DNA of 64,000 nucleotides from Amycolatopsis pretoriensis (GTDB lineage Bacteria > Actinomycetota > Actinomycetes > Mycobacteriales > Pseudonocardiaceae). Made by a program: the position numbers and the translations under genes. A model generated the notes under the pieces. The model was not told the origin of the DNA. It saw nothing but the letters and a program-made list of their open reading frames with translations, and made no database searches. How positions within the stretch are numbered: the stretch's first letter is position 1; the number at the start of each line of letters is the position of its first letter. Positions 1 to 8,260 of this stretch are shown piece after piece. The stretch lies in assembly GCF_900107925.1 (NCBI RefSeq), contig NZ_FNUJ01000012.1, positions 220,839 to 284,838 on the forward strand, written 5' to 3'.

Positions 1-9
1 GAGACATCG

Positions 10-1473
10 GTGGTTCGCGCGCGCTTCTGTCCTTCGCCGACCGGCACCCCGCACGTCGGGCTGATCCGCACGGCGCTGTTCAACTGGGCCTTCGCCCGGC
101 ACAACCAGGGTCAACTGGTGTTCCGGATCGAAGACACCGACGCCGCGCGCGACTCGCAGGAGTCCTACGAGCAGCTGCTCGACGGCCTCCGCTGGCTCGG
201 CATCGACTGGGACGAGGGCCCCGAAGCGGGCGGCGAGTACGGGCCGTACCGCCAGAGCGAGCGGCGCGCGATCTACGCCGACGTCGCCGCGAAGCTCCTC
301 GAAGCGGGGGAGCTGTACGAAGCGTTCTCGACCAACGAGGAGGTCGAGGCGCGGCGCAAGGCGGCCGGCCTGGACCCGAAGCTGGGCTACGACAACTTCG
401 ACCGCGACCTCACCGGCGAGCAGATCGCCGCGTTCCGCGCCGAGGGCCGCGCGCCGGTGCTGCGGCTGCGCATGCCGGACACCGACCTCGGCTGGACCGA
501 CCTGGTCCGCGGGGACATCAACTTCCCGGCGAACACGATCCCGGACCCGGTGCTCGTGCGCGCCAACGGCGAGCCGCTGTACACGCTGACCAACCCGGTC
601 GACGACGCGCTGATGAAGATCACGCACGTGCTGCGCGGCGAGGACCTGCTGCCCTCGACGCCCCGCCAGCTGGCGCTCTACGCCGCGCTGGAGCGCGTCG
701 GCGTCGCGGAGTTCACGCCGCGGTTCGGCCACCTGCCGTACGTCATGGGCGAGGGCAACAAGAAACTGTCCAAACGCGACCCTTCCTCGAACCTCTTCAA
801 CTACCGCGACCGCGGCTTCATCCGCGAGGGCCTGCTCAACTACCTGGCCCTGCTCGGCTGGTCGATCGCCGACGACCGCGACGTCTTCAGCGTCGAGGAG
901 ATGATCGCCGCCTTCGACGTCACCAAGGTCAGCGCCAACCCGGCGCGCTTCGACCTCAAGAAGGCCGAAGCGATCAACGGCACGCACGTGCGGGCGCTGC
1001 CGGCGGCCGAGTTCGTCACGCGCGTCACGCCGTACCTCGTCACCGCCGGTGTCCTTCCGGAATCGCCGAACGAGCAGCAGCTGGCCCGGTTGGACGCGAT
1101 CGCGCCGCTGGTGCAGGAGCGCGTCACGGTGCTTTCGGACGCGGCGCCCATGGTGCGTTTCCTGTTCACCGACGAGGACGCTTTCGCGCCGGAAGAAGAC
1201 GCGGCGGCGAAGAACCTCGGCGAGGCCGCACAGCCGGTGCTCACCGCGGCGGTCGAAGCCCTCGAAGCGCTGCCGTCGTGGGAGACCGAGGCCATCGAGC
1301 AGGCGCTCAAAGACGCCCTTGTGGACGGTCTGGGTCTCAAGCCCCGCAAGGCTTTCGCCCCGGTTCGCGTCGCCGTGACCGGACGGACGGTTTCCCCTCC
1401 GCTGTACGAATCGATGGAGCTGCTCGGCCGCGACGTCTCACTGGGACGCCTTCGTCGCGCACTGGCCGGATAA
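10..1473 (+). CDS. gltX: Glutamyl-tRNA synthetase (GltX)
   Basis: Class I aminoacyl-tRNA synthetase that charges tRNA-Glu in the cytoplasm. The N-terminus carries the nucleotide-binding motif CPSPTGTPHVGL (HIGH equivalent), followed by the GluRS signature FRIEDTDAARDS. The KMSKS-type loop reads KKLSKR near residue 250. The 487-residue length fits bacterial GluRS and the C-terminal anticodon-binding helical region is present. The frame is open to the window edge, so the GTG used here may be preceded by a true start outside the window. It lies upstream of tRNA-Gln and tRNA-Glu genes. Many actinobacteria lack GlnRS and use GluRS plus GatCAB for Gln-tRNA, which would make that linkage functional (family knowledge, not shown here). 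Confidence 0.97.
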   Translation: MVRARFCPSPTGTPHVGLIRTALFNWAFARHNQGQLVFRIEDTDAARDSQESYEQLLDGLRWLGIDWDEGPEAGGEYGPYRQSERRAIYADVAAKLLEAGELYEAFSTNEEVEARRKAAGLDPKLGYDNFDRDLTGEQIAAFRAEGRAPVLRLRMPDTDLGWTDLVRGDINFPANTIPDPVLVRANGEPLYTLTNPVDDALMKITHVLRGEDLLPSTPRQLALYAALERVGVAEFTPRFGHLPYVMGEGNKKLSKRDPSSNLFNYRDRGFIREGLLNYLALLGWSIADDRDVFSVEEMIAAFDVTKVSANPARFDLKKAEAINGTHVRALPAAEFVTRVTPYLVTAGVLPESPNEQQLARLDAIAPLVQERVTVLSDAAPMVRFLFTDEDAFAPEEDAAAKNLGEAAQPVLTAAVEALEALPSWETEAIEQALKDALVDGLGLKPRKAFAPVRVAVTGRTVSPPLYESMELLGRDVSLGRLRRALAG

Positions 1474-1585
1474 CCGAAAGAAGACGGTTCGCCAACTGGG
1501 AGTAGAGCCGGTGCGCCGGAACAGGGGATCGGCAATCACCTCTTTGGCAGCGTCGCGAACGCTGCGGTTGCCCTAGCCTCACTGG

Positions 1586-2410
1586 GTGGATTTCGCCCTG
1601 GCACCCCGGACCCCGTCGCGAACCGCCCCCGCAGAGGCGGCGCCCGAGCCCTGGGCGCCGCCTCAGCTGCGTTTGGTGTGCCTGGACATCGATGACACGC
1701 TGATCGACTGCACGGCCGCGATCCGCCGCAGCCTCCACATCCTGACCGGCCGGGGCGACCTGTGGCCGCTGTGGGACCTGATCACCGAAGAGCACGTCGC
1801 GCTCGTCGTCGCCGGCGAAATCGACTACGCGACGATGCACCAGCGGCGCACCGACTGCTTCCTCGCCGAGATCGGCATCCTCGCCGACGCCGAGCAGGTG
1901 AGTTCGTTCGAGCGTCGCCGAAGAGAACTGCTCGACCACTCGTGGCAGCTGTTCGACGACGTCCTCGACTGCCTGGAGTGGCTGCGCGCGGCCGGCCTGA
2001 TGCTGGCCGCCGTGACGAACGCCTCCGGTGTCCACCAGCGCAAGAAGATCGCCGACCTGGGGCTGGCGCCGTTCTTCGACCACGTCGCCATCGCGGGCGA
2101 GCTCGGGGTCGCGAAACCCGATCCGGTGATGTTCCACACGGTCTGCCTGGGCCTGGACTGCGCACCGAGCCAGGCGGTCCACGTCGGCGACAAACTGGAC
2201 ACCGACGCGATCGGCGCGCGCGACGCGGGCCTCGGCGCGGTCTGGCTCGACCGCGACTCGATCGGCGAGCGCGCCCCCGAGGGCGTCCACCGCGTCACGG
2301 GGCTGGCCGAGCTGCCTGAGCTGCTGGTTTCGGAGTACGCGACGATCGGCGTCCCCGCCCAGCGGGTGAGTGGGACCCCCGCTTTCACGGTGCGGAACGG
2401 CGTGCTCTAG
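1586..2410 (+). CDS. HAD-superfamily hydrolase
   Basis: A 274-residue haloacid-dehalogenase-type phosphohydrolase, probably acting on a small phosphorylated metabolite. Motif I is CLDIDDTLID with the nucleophilic Asp near residue 35. Motif II is AAVTNASG, motif III is the Lys of VAKPDP, and motif IV is HVGDKLDTDAIGA. A helical cap lies between motifs I and II, as in subfamily IA enzymes such as YjjG-like nucleotidases. It follows gltX by about 110 bp, an arrangement often kept in actinomycetes. GTG is the first good start; a proline/alanine-rich leader of about 30 residues precedes the catalytic core. The substrate cannot be told from sequence. Confidence 0.9.
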   Translation: MDFALAPRTPSRTAPAEAAPEPWAPPQLRLVCLDIDDTLIDCTAAIRRSLHILTGRGDLWPLWDLITEEHVALVVAGEIDYATMHQRRTDCFLAEIGILADAEQVSSFERRRRELLDHSWQLFDDVLDCLEWLRAAGLMLAAVTNASGVHQRKKIADLGLAPFFDHVAIAGELGVAKPDPVMFHTVCLGLDCAPSQAVHVGDKLDTDAIGARDAGLGAVWLDRDSIGERAPEGVHRVTGLAELPELLVSEYATIGVPAQRVSGTPAFTVRNGVL

Positions 2411-2460
2411 TATTTCTCCTCGTGCGGTGCTGAACCGGCCAAGCCGGAGCGGTACCTCAC

Positions 2461-2532
2461 TGGGGTATGGTGTAATTGGCAGCACGACTGGTTCTGGTCC
2501 AGTTAGTCTAGGTTCGAGTCCTGGTACCCCAG
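2461..2532 (+). tRNA. tRNA-Gln (CTG anticodon)
   Basis: Cloverleaf with acceptor arm TGGGGTA (2461-2467) pairing with TACCCCA (2525-2531). The D-arm is TGGTGTAATTGGCAGCA, the anticodon loop TTCTGGT gives CTG, and the T-arm is GGTTCGAGTCC. CCA is not encoded. It lies about 50 bp after the HAD gene and is followed by tRNA-Glu. Confidence 0.96.
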
Positions 2533-4566
2533 CTGCGGAGAGTGACCCCCTTGCAGAGCGAGAAATCGCCTCTGGTAAGTTCTCTCCAGCAAGAAAAACA
2601 GAAAAGCCCCTGGGAAACCAGGGAAAGATCCTAAGCCCCCGTCGTCTAGCGGCCTAGGACGCCGGCCTCTCACGCCGGTAGCGTGGGTTCGAATCCCATC
2701 GGGGGTACAAGCAGCATCCACCGAAGCTGGACTGACGCAGGTCAGTCCAGCTTTTTGGTTTGTGGATGCCATGGCGTCGGAGATCCTTTCCGCGGCTTGC
2801 GCCGTCTTGGGCAGCTGATCACCAGGTAGTTTAACCGTGATCGTCACCTCATCCCCGCGCCCGTGGACCTGAACGCCGAGTCGGGTGACCTCGAACAACT
2901 CGTACAGCAGCTCTCGCGGTGCCTTTGCCAGGTTCAGTGCGAGGTAGGGAAGAGCTTCCAGCCGACTGAGGTCTGTCGCAGTCTGCTCAGCGGGCAGGTC
3001 GGCAGCATCCAGTTGTTCGATGATGGCCAGCGAAGCGGTTTTCCGGCTTTCGAGGTCGTTGTAACTCTGGCGCAGCCCGCGGGTGAACGGATCGTCGGGA
3101 TCGCCTTCGCACGCCTGCTTCAGGACGGAGTCCTGCTGGCGCGCGAGCGTGGCCAGGAGCTTCTGCTGGCGGGTTCGCTCGGCCGCACGTTCCCGCGCCG
3201 CGGTTCCATCGACGCCGCCCAGCTCGGTTTCCAGAATCGCTCGCCGCTCCGGTCCGAAGAGCCGGTCGGCGTAGAACCGGCAGACGGCTTCGAGGAGTTC
3301 GTCCTCGCGCACTCGCACCGAAGCCGGCAGTCCTGGGTGGAGGTGCGGTGTGGCCAAGTTGTTCTTCCGCGGCCAACAGAGGTAATAGGCCGCGCCCCTC
3401 GGTTTGGTGTCGCCCGTCATGCGTCGCCCGCAGCTGTGGACCACGCGCCCGCGGAGGAGGTACTTCCGTTTGGTGAGCGGATGGCGGTTGTACGTGTCGC
3501 TGTCGCGTGAACCGCGCTTGGTGCCACGGTTACCGTTGATCGCGTCGAACATCCACTTCTCGATCAACGGCTCGTGGACGGGCTTCGGCGACCACACCCA
3601 CTTGTACGGTTCGTTGACCCGGCCACGTTTCGAGGTCGTCGCGCGCCGGTTGAAGACCTGGTAGCCGGTGTACTTCGGATTGCCGAGGATGTGGTAGACG
3701 GCGCTCCGCGTCCAAGCGCCCCGGGTACGCGCCTTGCACGGCGCTTCAGGCGGCGGGTACTTGTCAGGATCGGCGTTGAGCCGGTCGGCGATCGCCGTGC
3801 ATCCGAGGCCGTCGTAGTGCCTCCAGAGAGCCATCTGCGTGACCGCCTGGCCTCGGACGGCGTCGGGTTCGAGCCGGGACTTGGTCTTGCCCTTCTCGGC
3901 CTTGACCGGGCTCGGGTGCGGGACGATCTTCGCGGTGTAGCCGTAGGGCGGCTGACCGATGTTCCAGCCGTCGCGGACGTGGGTGCAGAGGCCGCCCCAC
4001 GACTGTTCGAGGGTGTTGAGGACCTCGTACTCGGCGATCGACTGGTTGATCCTGCGTTGCAGCACGCGCTGCGCCCGGCTGCCCGAGAGCGTTATCGGCT
4101 CGTTGGACGCGAACAGCGGGACGTCGGCGTGCTCGAGTTCTCGTTCGACCGAGAGCCCCTCGAAGGCTCGACGAGCCACCCGCGAGATGCTCTCGCAAAT
4201 CACCACGTCGAAGCGGCGGTCGTGCCGAGACGCCTCGTCGAGCAAGTCGATGATGCCGCCGGCGCGGGGGACCGGGATGTCGAACCGCTCGTAGCCTTGC
4301 CCCTGTCCGCGTTCGTCGAGTTCGAGACGGCCGGACTCGACGTCGAAGAAGTGGGTCGTGATGACCCAGGACGCGGGCAACGCGTTCTTGCTGTTCGTCA
4401 GTTGCCGGATGATGGACTGGCGCGGGTCCTGCTGGTCTTCGGTCGAGGTGCGAGCGAGGAAGGCGACGCGGACCTCGTCGTTCAGCAGGGCACGCGGCAT
4501 CCCCAGCGGGGACACGGCGTAGTCGGACAAGCCCGCCGACGGCGGTGCCCAGTCATGTGTGGTCAT
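2503..4566 (-). CDS. Large serine recombinase (element integrase)
   Basis: Site-specific recombinase of the large serine family, expected to integrate and excise the element. The N-terminal resolvase domain has the catalytic motif ARTSTEDQ with the serine near residue 41, and the arginine-rich stretch ICESISRVARRAF. A recombinase domain follows (NIGQPPYGYTA, then IADRLN and a TRSAVYHILGNPKYTG segment). Next come a reduced zinc-ribbon-like region (SCGRRMTGD) and a coiled region. ATG at 4566 is preceded by AAGGACG and overlaps the upstream small gene by ATGA. There is no stop before tRNA-Glu: the frame crosses the terminator and tRNA-Glu antisense (PDGIRTHATG) and ends inside tRNA-Gln. The physiological C-terminus is therefore partly host-derived. 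Length is about 687 residues. Confidence 0.9.
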   Translation of the reverse strand: MTTHDWAPPSAGLSDYAVSPLGMPRALLNDEVRVAFLARTSTEDQQDPRQSIIRQLTNSKNALPASWVITTHFFDVESGRLELDERGQGQGYERFDIPVPRAGGIIDLLDEASRHDRRFDVVICESISRVARRAFEGLSVERELEHADVPLFASNEPITLSGSRAQRVLQRRINQSIAEYEVLNTLEQSWGGLCTHVRDGWNIGQPPYGYTAKIVPHPSPVKAEKGKTKSRLEPDAVRGQAVTQMALWRHYDGLGCTAIADRLNADPDKYPPPEAPCKARTRGAWTRSAVYHILGNPKYTGYQVFNRRATTSKRGRVNEPYKWVWSPKPVHEPLIEKWMFDAINGNRGTKRGSRDSDTYNRHPLTKRKYLLRGRVVHSCGRRMTGDTKPRGAAYYLCWPRKNNLATPHLHPGLPASVRVREDELLEAVCRFYADRLFGPERRAILETELGGVDGTAARERAAERTRQQKLLATLARQQDSVLKQACEGDPDDPFTRGLRQSYNDLESRKTASLAIIEQLDAADLPAEQTATDLSRLEALPYLALNLAKAPRELLYELFEVTRLGVQVHGRGDEVTITVKLPGDQLPKTAQAAERISDAMASTNQKAGLTCVSPASVDAACTPDGIRTHATGVRGRRPRPLDDGGLGSFPGFPGAFLFFLLERTYQRRFLALQGGHSPQLGYQDSNLD
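2635..2707 (+). tRNA. tRNA-Glu (CTC anticodon)
   Basis: Cloverleaf with acceptor GCCCCCG (2635-2641) pairing with CGGGGGT (2700-2706). The anticodon stem CCGGC/GCCGG encloses loop CTCTCAC, so the anticodon is CTC. The T-arm is GGGTTCGAATCCC. CCA is not encoded. The antisense strand is part of the reading frame of the adjacent serine recombinase, which marks this tRNA as the probable integration target. Confidence 0.96.
2660..2707. other. Putative attL in the 3' half of tRNA-Glu
   Basis: The 3' half of tRNA-Glu is proposed as the left attachment site. The recombinase gene abuts it and reads through it in antisense, an arrangement typical of elements integrated at tRNA 3' ends. No duplicate of the T-arm/acceptor sequence was found elsewhere in the window, so the site rests on position alone and the core cannot be delimited. 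Confidence 0.4.
2724..2756 (+). terminator. Strong intrinsic terminator after tRNA-Glu
   Basis: A perfect 13-bp stem, AAGCTGGACTGAC (2724-2736) with GTCAGTCCAGCTT (2741-2753), and a 4-nt loop, running into a T-tract. An outer inverted pair GCATCCAC (2714-2721) and GTGGATGC (2762-2769) extends the structure. It ends the tRNA-Glu transcript and also lies inside the recombinase reading frame on the other strand. Confidence 0.85.
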
Positions 4567-4844
4567 GCGAGATGATCGTCCTTCTCGGACTCTTCGCAGA
4601 GGCGCGCCTGGGCCCAGCCGAGGAGCTCGTGGGTGATGGCCGCGATGCGGATGCGGACCCGCGCGCCTTCTGCGCCGGAGATGCCGTCGACCCGACCGGA
4701 ATACGTTCGGCCGCAAGGGGTGTCGAGTCGCCAGACGCTGTCGGAACTCGACGCTAGCGTGGGTTCGTAGTCGGCTGCAAGCACTGTGTCCTCCGCGCCG
4801 ATTGCCAGTGGACAACTGGTTTCGCCGACGGATTGATGCTCCAT
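4563..4844 (-). CDS. Small hypothetical protein upstream of integrase
   Basis: A 93-residue acidic-to-neutral protein with no recognised family. Its stop overlaps the recombinase start (ATGA), so the two are probably translated together. It has no HTH or winged helix of the kind expected for an excisionase, but the coupling suggests a recombination accessory role (inference). The C-terminal half (RVRIRIAAITHELLGWAQARL) is predicted alpha-helical. Confidence 0.55.
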   Translation of the reverse strand: MEHQSVGETSCPLAIGAEDTVLAADYEPTLASSSDSVWRLDTPCGRTYSGRVDGISGAEGARVRIRIAAITHELLGWAQARLCEESEKDDHLA

Positions 4845-5137
4845 GAGAACCCCCTACGCGCGCGACCGAGACTTCGACCTCCGTGCGGAAGACATGGTCG
4901 CGGCGTGCTCGCGCGATGCTCCGTCCGATCGCGTCGTGGTTTCGAGAGTTCGTCGAGACCTGCTCCACCGCGGTCTCGGGGCGCGCTCATCGGAGGTCGG
5001 CCGCTCAGGAACGACCACTCGTCCGAGTGAATGCCGGCTTGCTCCTGGGTTGGGGCAAGGATTCGGCCGAGCAAGGGGGTGAGGGGTGGTTCCGACGCTG
5101 GCCCGGATCTTGCCATCCGAGCCGAGGAGTCGGTGTC
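4845..5137. promoter_or_regulatory. Divergent intergenic region
   Basis: About 290 bp separate the integrase operon from the rightward conjugation operon. Short overlapping reading frames here have no family features. It should hold promoters for both directions; no clear -35/-10 pair was identified. Confidence 0.35.
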
Positions 5138-6010
5138 ATGTCCGCTTCGAGCAGCCGATCCACCGCGAACAGTCCGCTGACGATGCTGCAGAACCAGTTC
5201 GCGCAGCCGCGCACCGTCGCCAAGTTCGACCAGGCGCTGCGTACGTGGTCGACGGAGGAGTCGGCGTTGTCGGGGATCTCCGAGCACAGCGACCTGGTCG
5301 CGGTTCTGTCCACCCGGGAATACGGCCGGCACGACGAGGTGCTTCACGCGCTTCTCGTGCGAGCGGCATCGGACAGCGATTTCGGCGTGGTCGCCACCGA
5401 GATCGTGGTGAACGCGATGCTGCCCGCTGTCCCGGGCATCGTCGCGCGGGTGGTCCGGGCCGCGCGTGCAGCGGCCGGGGGAGTCGGGGCCCGGCGCGGC
5501 GTGACCGGTGGGGGCGTCTCGGCGTCGGAGGACAGCCGAGACATCCAGGCTTCGGTGATCGGGCACCTCTGGGAACAGTCTCGCTGCTACCCGCTGCGCC
5601 GACGGCAGCACGTCGCGGCGAACCTGATGCGCGAGACCCAGCGAGCGGCCCAGCGAGACTTCGGCATCGACCACGGCCAAGCCGCCGCGGACGTCGTCAG
5701 CATGGACGACGACGAAGAACACCGACCGCTGGCCGCGGCACCTGTCGAGCCGGACGCCTCGGAGGAGCTGCTCGAGCTGCTGTCGTGGGCGGTCGAGAAG
5801 GAGCGGCTCGACGAGCACTCCGCCACGATCCTGACCACGCGGTACTTCCGCGGCCCGGTCGGCCGCGACGGGGTGGCTACGGATCGGCAGGTCGGGGCGC
5901 TGATCGGCCTGAGCCAGCCGACGATCACCCGGCATCGTCAGCGGGCGGTGGAGCAGCTGGTCGAGGCCGCCTCGGAGTTCCCAGGTCGCGACCTGCCCTG
6001 GGCCGGCTGA
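5138..6010 (+). CDS. Sigma-70 region-4-like regulator of the transfer module
   Basis: A 290-residue protein whose last 90 residues resemble sigma-70 region 4 or a LuxR/sigma-type HTH. The segment ATILTTRYFRG is followed by DRQVGALIGLSQPTITRHRQRA, a clear helix-turn-helix. The centre (RCYPLRRRQHVAANLMRETQR) looks like a helical regulatory region. The alanine-rich middle may be membrane-proximal or a linker. ATG 5138 was chosen because the upstream extension is low-complexity and lacks family features. It is the first gene of the rightward T4SS block and is likely its transcriptional regulator (inference). Similar HTH proteins commonly lead actinobacterial conjugative modules. Confidence 0.6.
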   Translation: MSASSSRSTANSPLTMLQNQFAQPRTVAKFDQALRTWSTEESALSGISEHSDLVAVLSTREYGRHDEVLHALLVRAASDSDFGVVATEIVVNAMLPAVPGIVARVVRAARAAAGGVGARRGVTGGGVSASEDSRDIQASVIGHLWEQSRCYPLRRRQHVAANLMRETQRAAQRDFGIDHGQAAADVVSMDDDEEHRPLAAAPVEPDASEELLELLSWAVEKERLDEHSATILTTRYFRGPVGRDGVATDRQVGALIGLSQPTITRHRQRAVEQLVEAASEFPGRDLPWAG

Positions 6011-6073
6011 ATCACCACGAGGCGGCGCTCCGCCTGCCTCCACAGCAGGTCCGCCGACGAATTGGAGCGTCTG

Positions 6074-6991
6074 ATGCCCGGAACCGGTCGAAACCCCCTG
6101 GCCAGACTGCTGCCGGACGCGGACGTCGAAACGGCGGTGCGAGGAGCCACCCGCCGCGGCAGCCGGCTGCTGGCTTGGCTCGCCGTACTCGCCAGCCCCC
6201 TGCTGACGGTCGGCGGTCTCGCTGTCTTCCAGCCAGCGGGCGCGCCGCCGACGCGGGACGGCGGCGCGCCCGCGCCCTCGGCGATGCCGGCGGGCTGGGC
6301 CGAGATGTACGTACGGGCCTGGCTCTCGGCGACCCGAGACGACTCCGCAGGTCTCGAAGTGTTCTACCCGGCTGCGACGAAGTCGCAGCGCGCTCCGGGA
6401 ACCCAGGTGCCGGTCGACACCGCGACGGTCTCGGCGGTCTCGCCGGTCGGCGGACAGTGGTCCGTGGTCGTCGTCGCCGACGTGTTGCAGTTGCAGCCGG
6501 ACGGCAAGCGCAGGGCGACGACGATGTGCGCCCAGGTCACGATGGTGGGTGCGGAAGACGCGTACGTCGCCGCTGCGCTGCCTTCACCCGTTGCTTGCCC
6601 GGGCACCGGGCCGGCTGTGGCGCTCGGGTACAACGAGGTGGCCGACCCCGGAGGACCGATCAGTCAGTCTGTCGCCGGATTTTTGGGCGCGTACCTCACG
6701 GGGCAAGGCCAGCTCGACCGGTTGATCAGTCCCGGGGCAAGGCTTGCCCCGCCGCACCCCGCTCCTTTCACGGACGTCCGGGTCGTCGAGCTGAGGACGC
6801 GCGAAAGGTTCGAACCGGGCCAAGCCGCTCGCCCACCCGACGGGACCGCTGTGAGCGTCTTCGCGCACGCCTTGGCGTTCGACGTCATCGCGCAGAGCAC
6901 GCCAGTCGACTACGCGCTGACCCTCCTCGCGCGGGCCGGTCGCTGGGAGGTCAAGGAAATCGACCCGGGTCCTCAGCTGGCTGGTCGGTGA
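6074..6991 (+). CDS. TcpC/VirB8-like conjugal transfer protein
   Basis: A 305-residue bitopic membrane protein. A short cytoplasmic N-terminus is followed by one membrane segment (LLAWLAVLASPLLTVGGLAVF, near residues 35-55), then an extracytoplasmic region with two NTF2-like repeats. The layout and the motif FLGAYLTGQGQLDRLISPG match the TcpC family, the Gram-positive VirB8 counterpart in the mating channel. ATG 6074 has GGAG six bases upstream; a TTG at 6062 is in frame but less likely. It ends one base before the convergent gene on the other strand. Confidence 0.75.
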   Translation: MPGTGRNPLARLLPDADVETAVRGATRRGSRLLAWLAVLASPLLTVGGLAVFQPAGAPPTRDGGAPAPSAMPAGWAEMYVRAWLSATRDDSAGLEVFYPAATKSQRAPGTQVPVDTATVSAVSPVGGQWSVVVVADVLQLQPDGKRRATTMCAQVTMVGAEDAYVAAALPSPVACPGTGPAVALGYNEVADPGGPISQSVAGFLGAYLTGQGQLDRLISPGARLAPPHPAPFTDVRVVELRTRERFEPGQAARPPDGTAVSVFAHALAFDVIAQSTPVDYALTLLARAGRWEVKEIDPGPQLAGR

Positions 6992-7444
6992 TCACCAGAC
7001 CCGGATGAGCCAGCGCGAGGCGGACACCTCGATCCCGAACTCCGCGTCTTCTTGCTGCCGGCGGTCGAGGACGAAAGCCTGGAGCGTCAGCTTGCCCTCG
7101 GTGGGCAAGCTGACGGTGAGGTCTCGCGGAGATGGTGTCGTCGACACCAGATACAGCTGAACGTCGACCGCCGTGATCGTTGTCTCCAACGAGTCGAAGA
7201 ACTCGTCCGGGCTGGTCCGCGGACGGTCGAGCCAGACTTCCACGCTGACGTCGAGCTTGTGAATGCCCGCGCCGAGCCGGAACAGCACGGCGTTGTCGCC
7301 GATGACGGCGTGGGCCGGATTCGCGTCGGATTGGCAAGCCAGCTCCACAGCGGCCCCCAGCACGTCGCCGGTGCCGATGAGGAACTGGTTGAACTCGGGG
7401 CAGAGTTCAGTGCGGGCGACCGCGATCGGAGCGTCAGCACTCAC
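6992..7444 (-). CDS. Hypothetical protein, convergent to TcpC gene
   Basis: A 150-residue protein of unknown function. No membrane segment or signal peptide is visible. The pattern of alternating hydrophobics (KLDVSVEVWLDRP, ITAVDVQLYLVST) suggests a beta-rich fold. GTG 7444 is the likely start. It is the only opposite-strand gene inside the first T4SS cluster apart from the sigma/anti-sigma pair, so it may be separately expressed. It could be an element maintenance or entry-exclusion protein, but nothing in the sequence shows that. Confidence 0.5.
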   Translation of the reverse strand: MSADAPIAVARTELCPEFNQFLIGTGDVLGAAVELACQSDANPAHAVIGDNAVLFRLGAGIHKLDVSVEVWLDRPRTSPDEFFDSLETTITAVDVQLYLVSTTPSPRDLTVSLPTEGKLTLQAFVLDRRQQEDAEFGIEVSASRWLIRVW

Positions 7445-7556
7445 AGTCGCCGAGCCTAACCTGCATCGCGCGGATCTGGCACTCGCGTGTCTCCCGACGA
7501 ACAGCGCATCGGCCCGGCATTGCCGCGAGGCGAGCCGTCCGACCGAGGGAGTCTCA

Positions 7557-7796
7557 ATGATCGTGCTCGCCGCGGATGTGAAGTCCTGGATCGACACCAA
7601 CCTCGCCTGGGGTGACCAGTCCGTACGTCGGCTGATCCTGTTGGCTGCCATTGTCGGCGGCATCGGGCTGCTGATCGGTACGCGCGGGAACTTCACCCGG
7701 GCGATCAAGTACGGGGTGATCGCCGCGATCTTCCTCGGCATCCTGCTCAACCTCGACGGCGTCGCGGGCATGTTCGGCGCCTGGTTCACGCATTGA
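7557..7796 (+). CDS. Small two-TM membrane protein (pilin/VirB2-like position)
   Basis: A 79-residue protein with two hydrophobic segments, LILLAAIVGGIGLLIG and YGVIAAIFLGILLNL, separated by a short basic loop (TRGNFTRAIKYG). Size, topology and position just before the TcpE-like and VirB4-like genes match VirB2-like or TcpD-type subunits of Gram-positive conjugation systems. There is no long signal peptide. Its stop overlaps the next start (TTGA). Confidence 0.55.
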   Translation: MIVLAADVKSWIDTNLAWGDQSVRRLILLAAIVGGIGLLIGTRGNFTRAIKYGVIAAIFLGILLNLDGVAGMFGAWFTH

Positions 7797-8260
7797 CCGC
7801 GCCGAAGGGCCGCGGGGACATCCTGGTCGGCCGCTCCTACACCCGCTCGCGGCGGTTCCCGCGGATGTTCGGGCGGATGCCCGGTCGCGACGGCGGCTAC
7901 CTTCCCGGCGGTCCGTACACGGTGACTCAAGGGGCGTTGTTCCTGGTCCTGCTCGTCGTGGTGTGGAAGCTGCCGCTGCTGGACTGGCTCGGTCCGGCTC
8001 GCTGGGGGCTGCCGCTGTCGGCAGTGTTCGTGCGGCGCGCTCGGATCGAGTCCCGGACGCCGCTCGGCTGGCTCGCGGGGCTCGGTACGCATCTTTGCGC
8101 TCCGGCGGCCGGCACGGTCGGCCGTCGCTCGTATCGACCCGCGCGGCCGGAGTGGCACCGCGCCGGGCTGTACGTGCACCTTGTCGATGAAAGCGAAACC
8201 AAAACCGCTGGAGCGGCGTCGCCGCTGCAGCTGGTGCTGGCGCGCAACCAGGAGCGGTGA
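7793..8260 (+). CDS. TcpE/PrgI-like membrane component of the mating channel
   Basis: A 155-residue protein with an arginine-rich N-terminus (RSYTRSRRFPRMFGR). Two hydrophobic stretches around residues 45-80 (TQGALFLVLLVVVWKLPLL and LGLPLSAVF-type) are followed by a cytoplasmic tail. Small two-TM proteins directly before the VirB4 ATPase are usually TcpE or PrgI family; the assignment rests on topology and position. The TTG start overlaps the preceding stop, which implies translational coupling, and its stop overlaps the VirB4-like start. Confidence 0.55.
   Translation: MTAPKGRGDILVGRSYTRSRRFPRMFGRMPGRDGGYLPGGPYTVTQGALFLVLLVVVWKLPLLDWLGPARWGLPLSAVFVRRARIESRTPLGWLAGLGTHLCAPAAGTVGRRSYRPARPEWHRAGLYVHLVDESETKTAGAASPLQLVLARNQER

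Noticed and set aside
840..2388. Long open frames antisense to gltX and the HAD gene
   Set aside because: High-GC shadow frames with Arg/Ser/Ala-biased composition and no domain motifs; the sense genes are clear.
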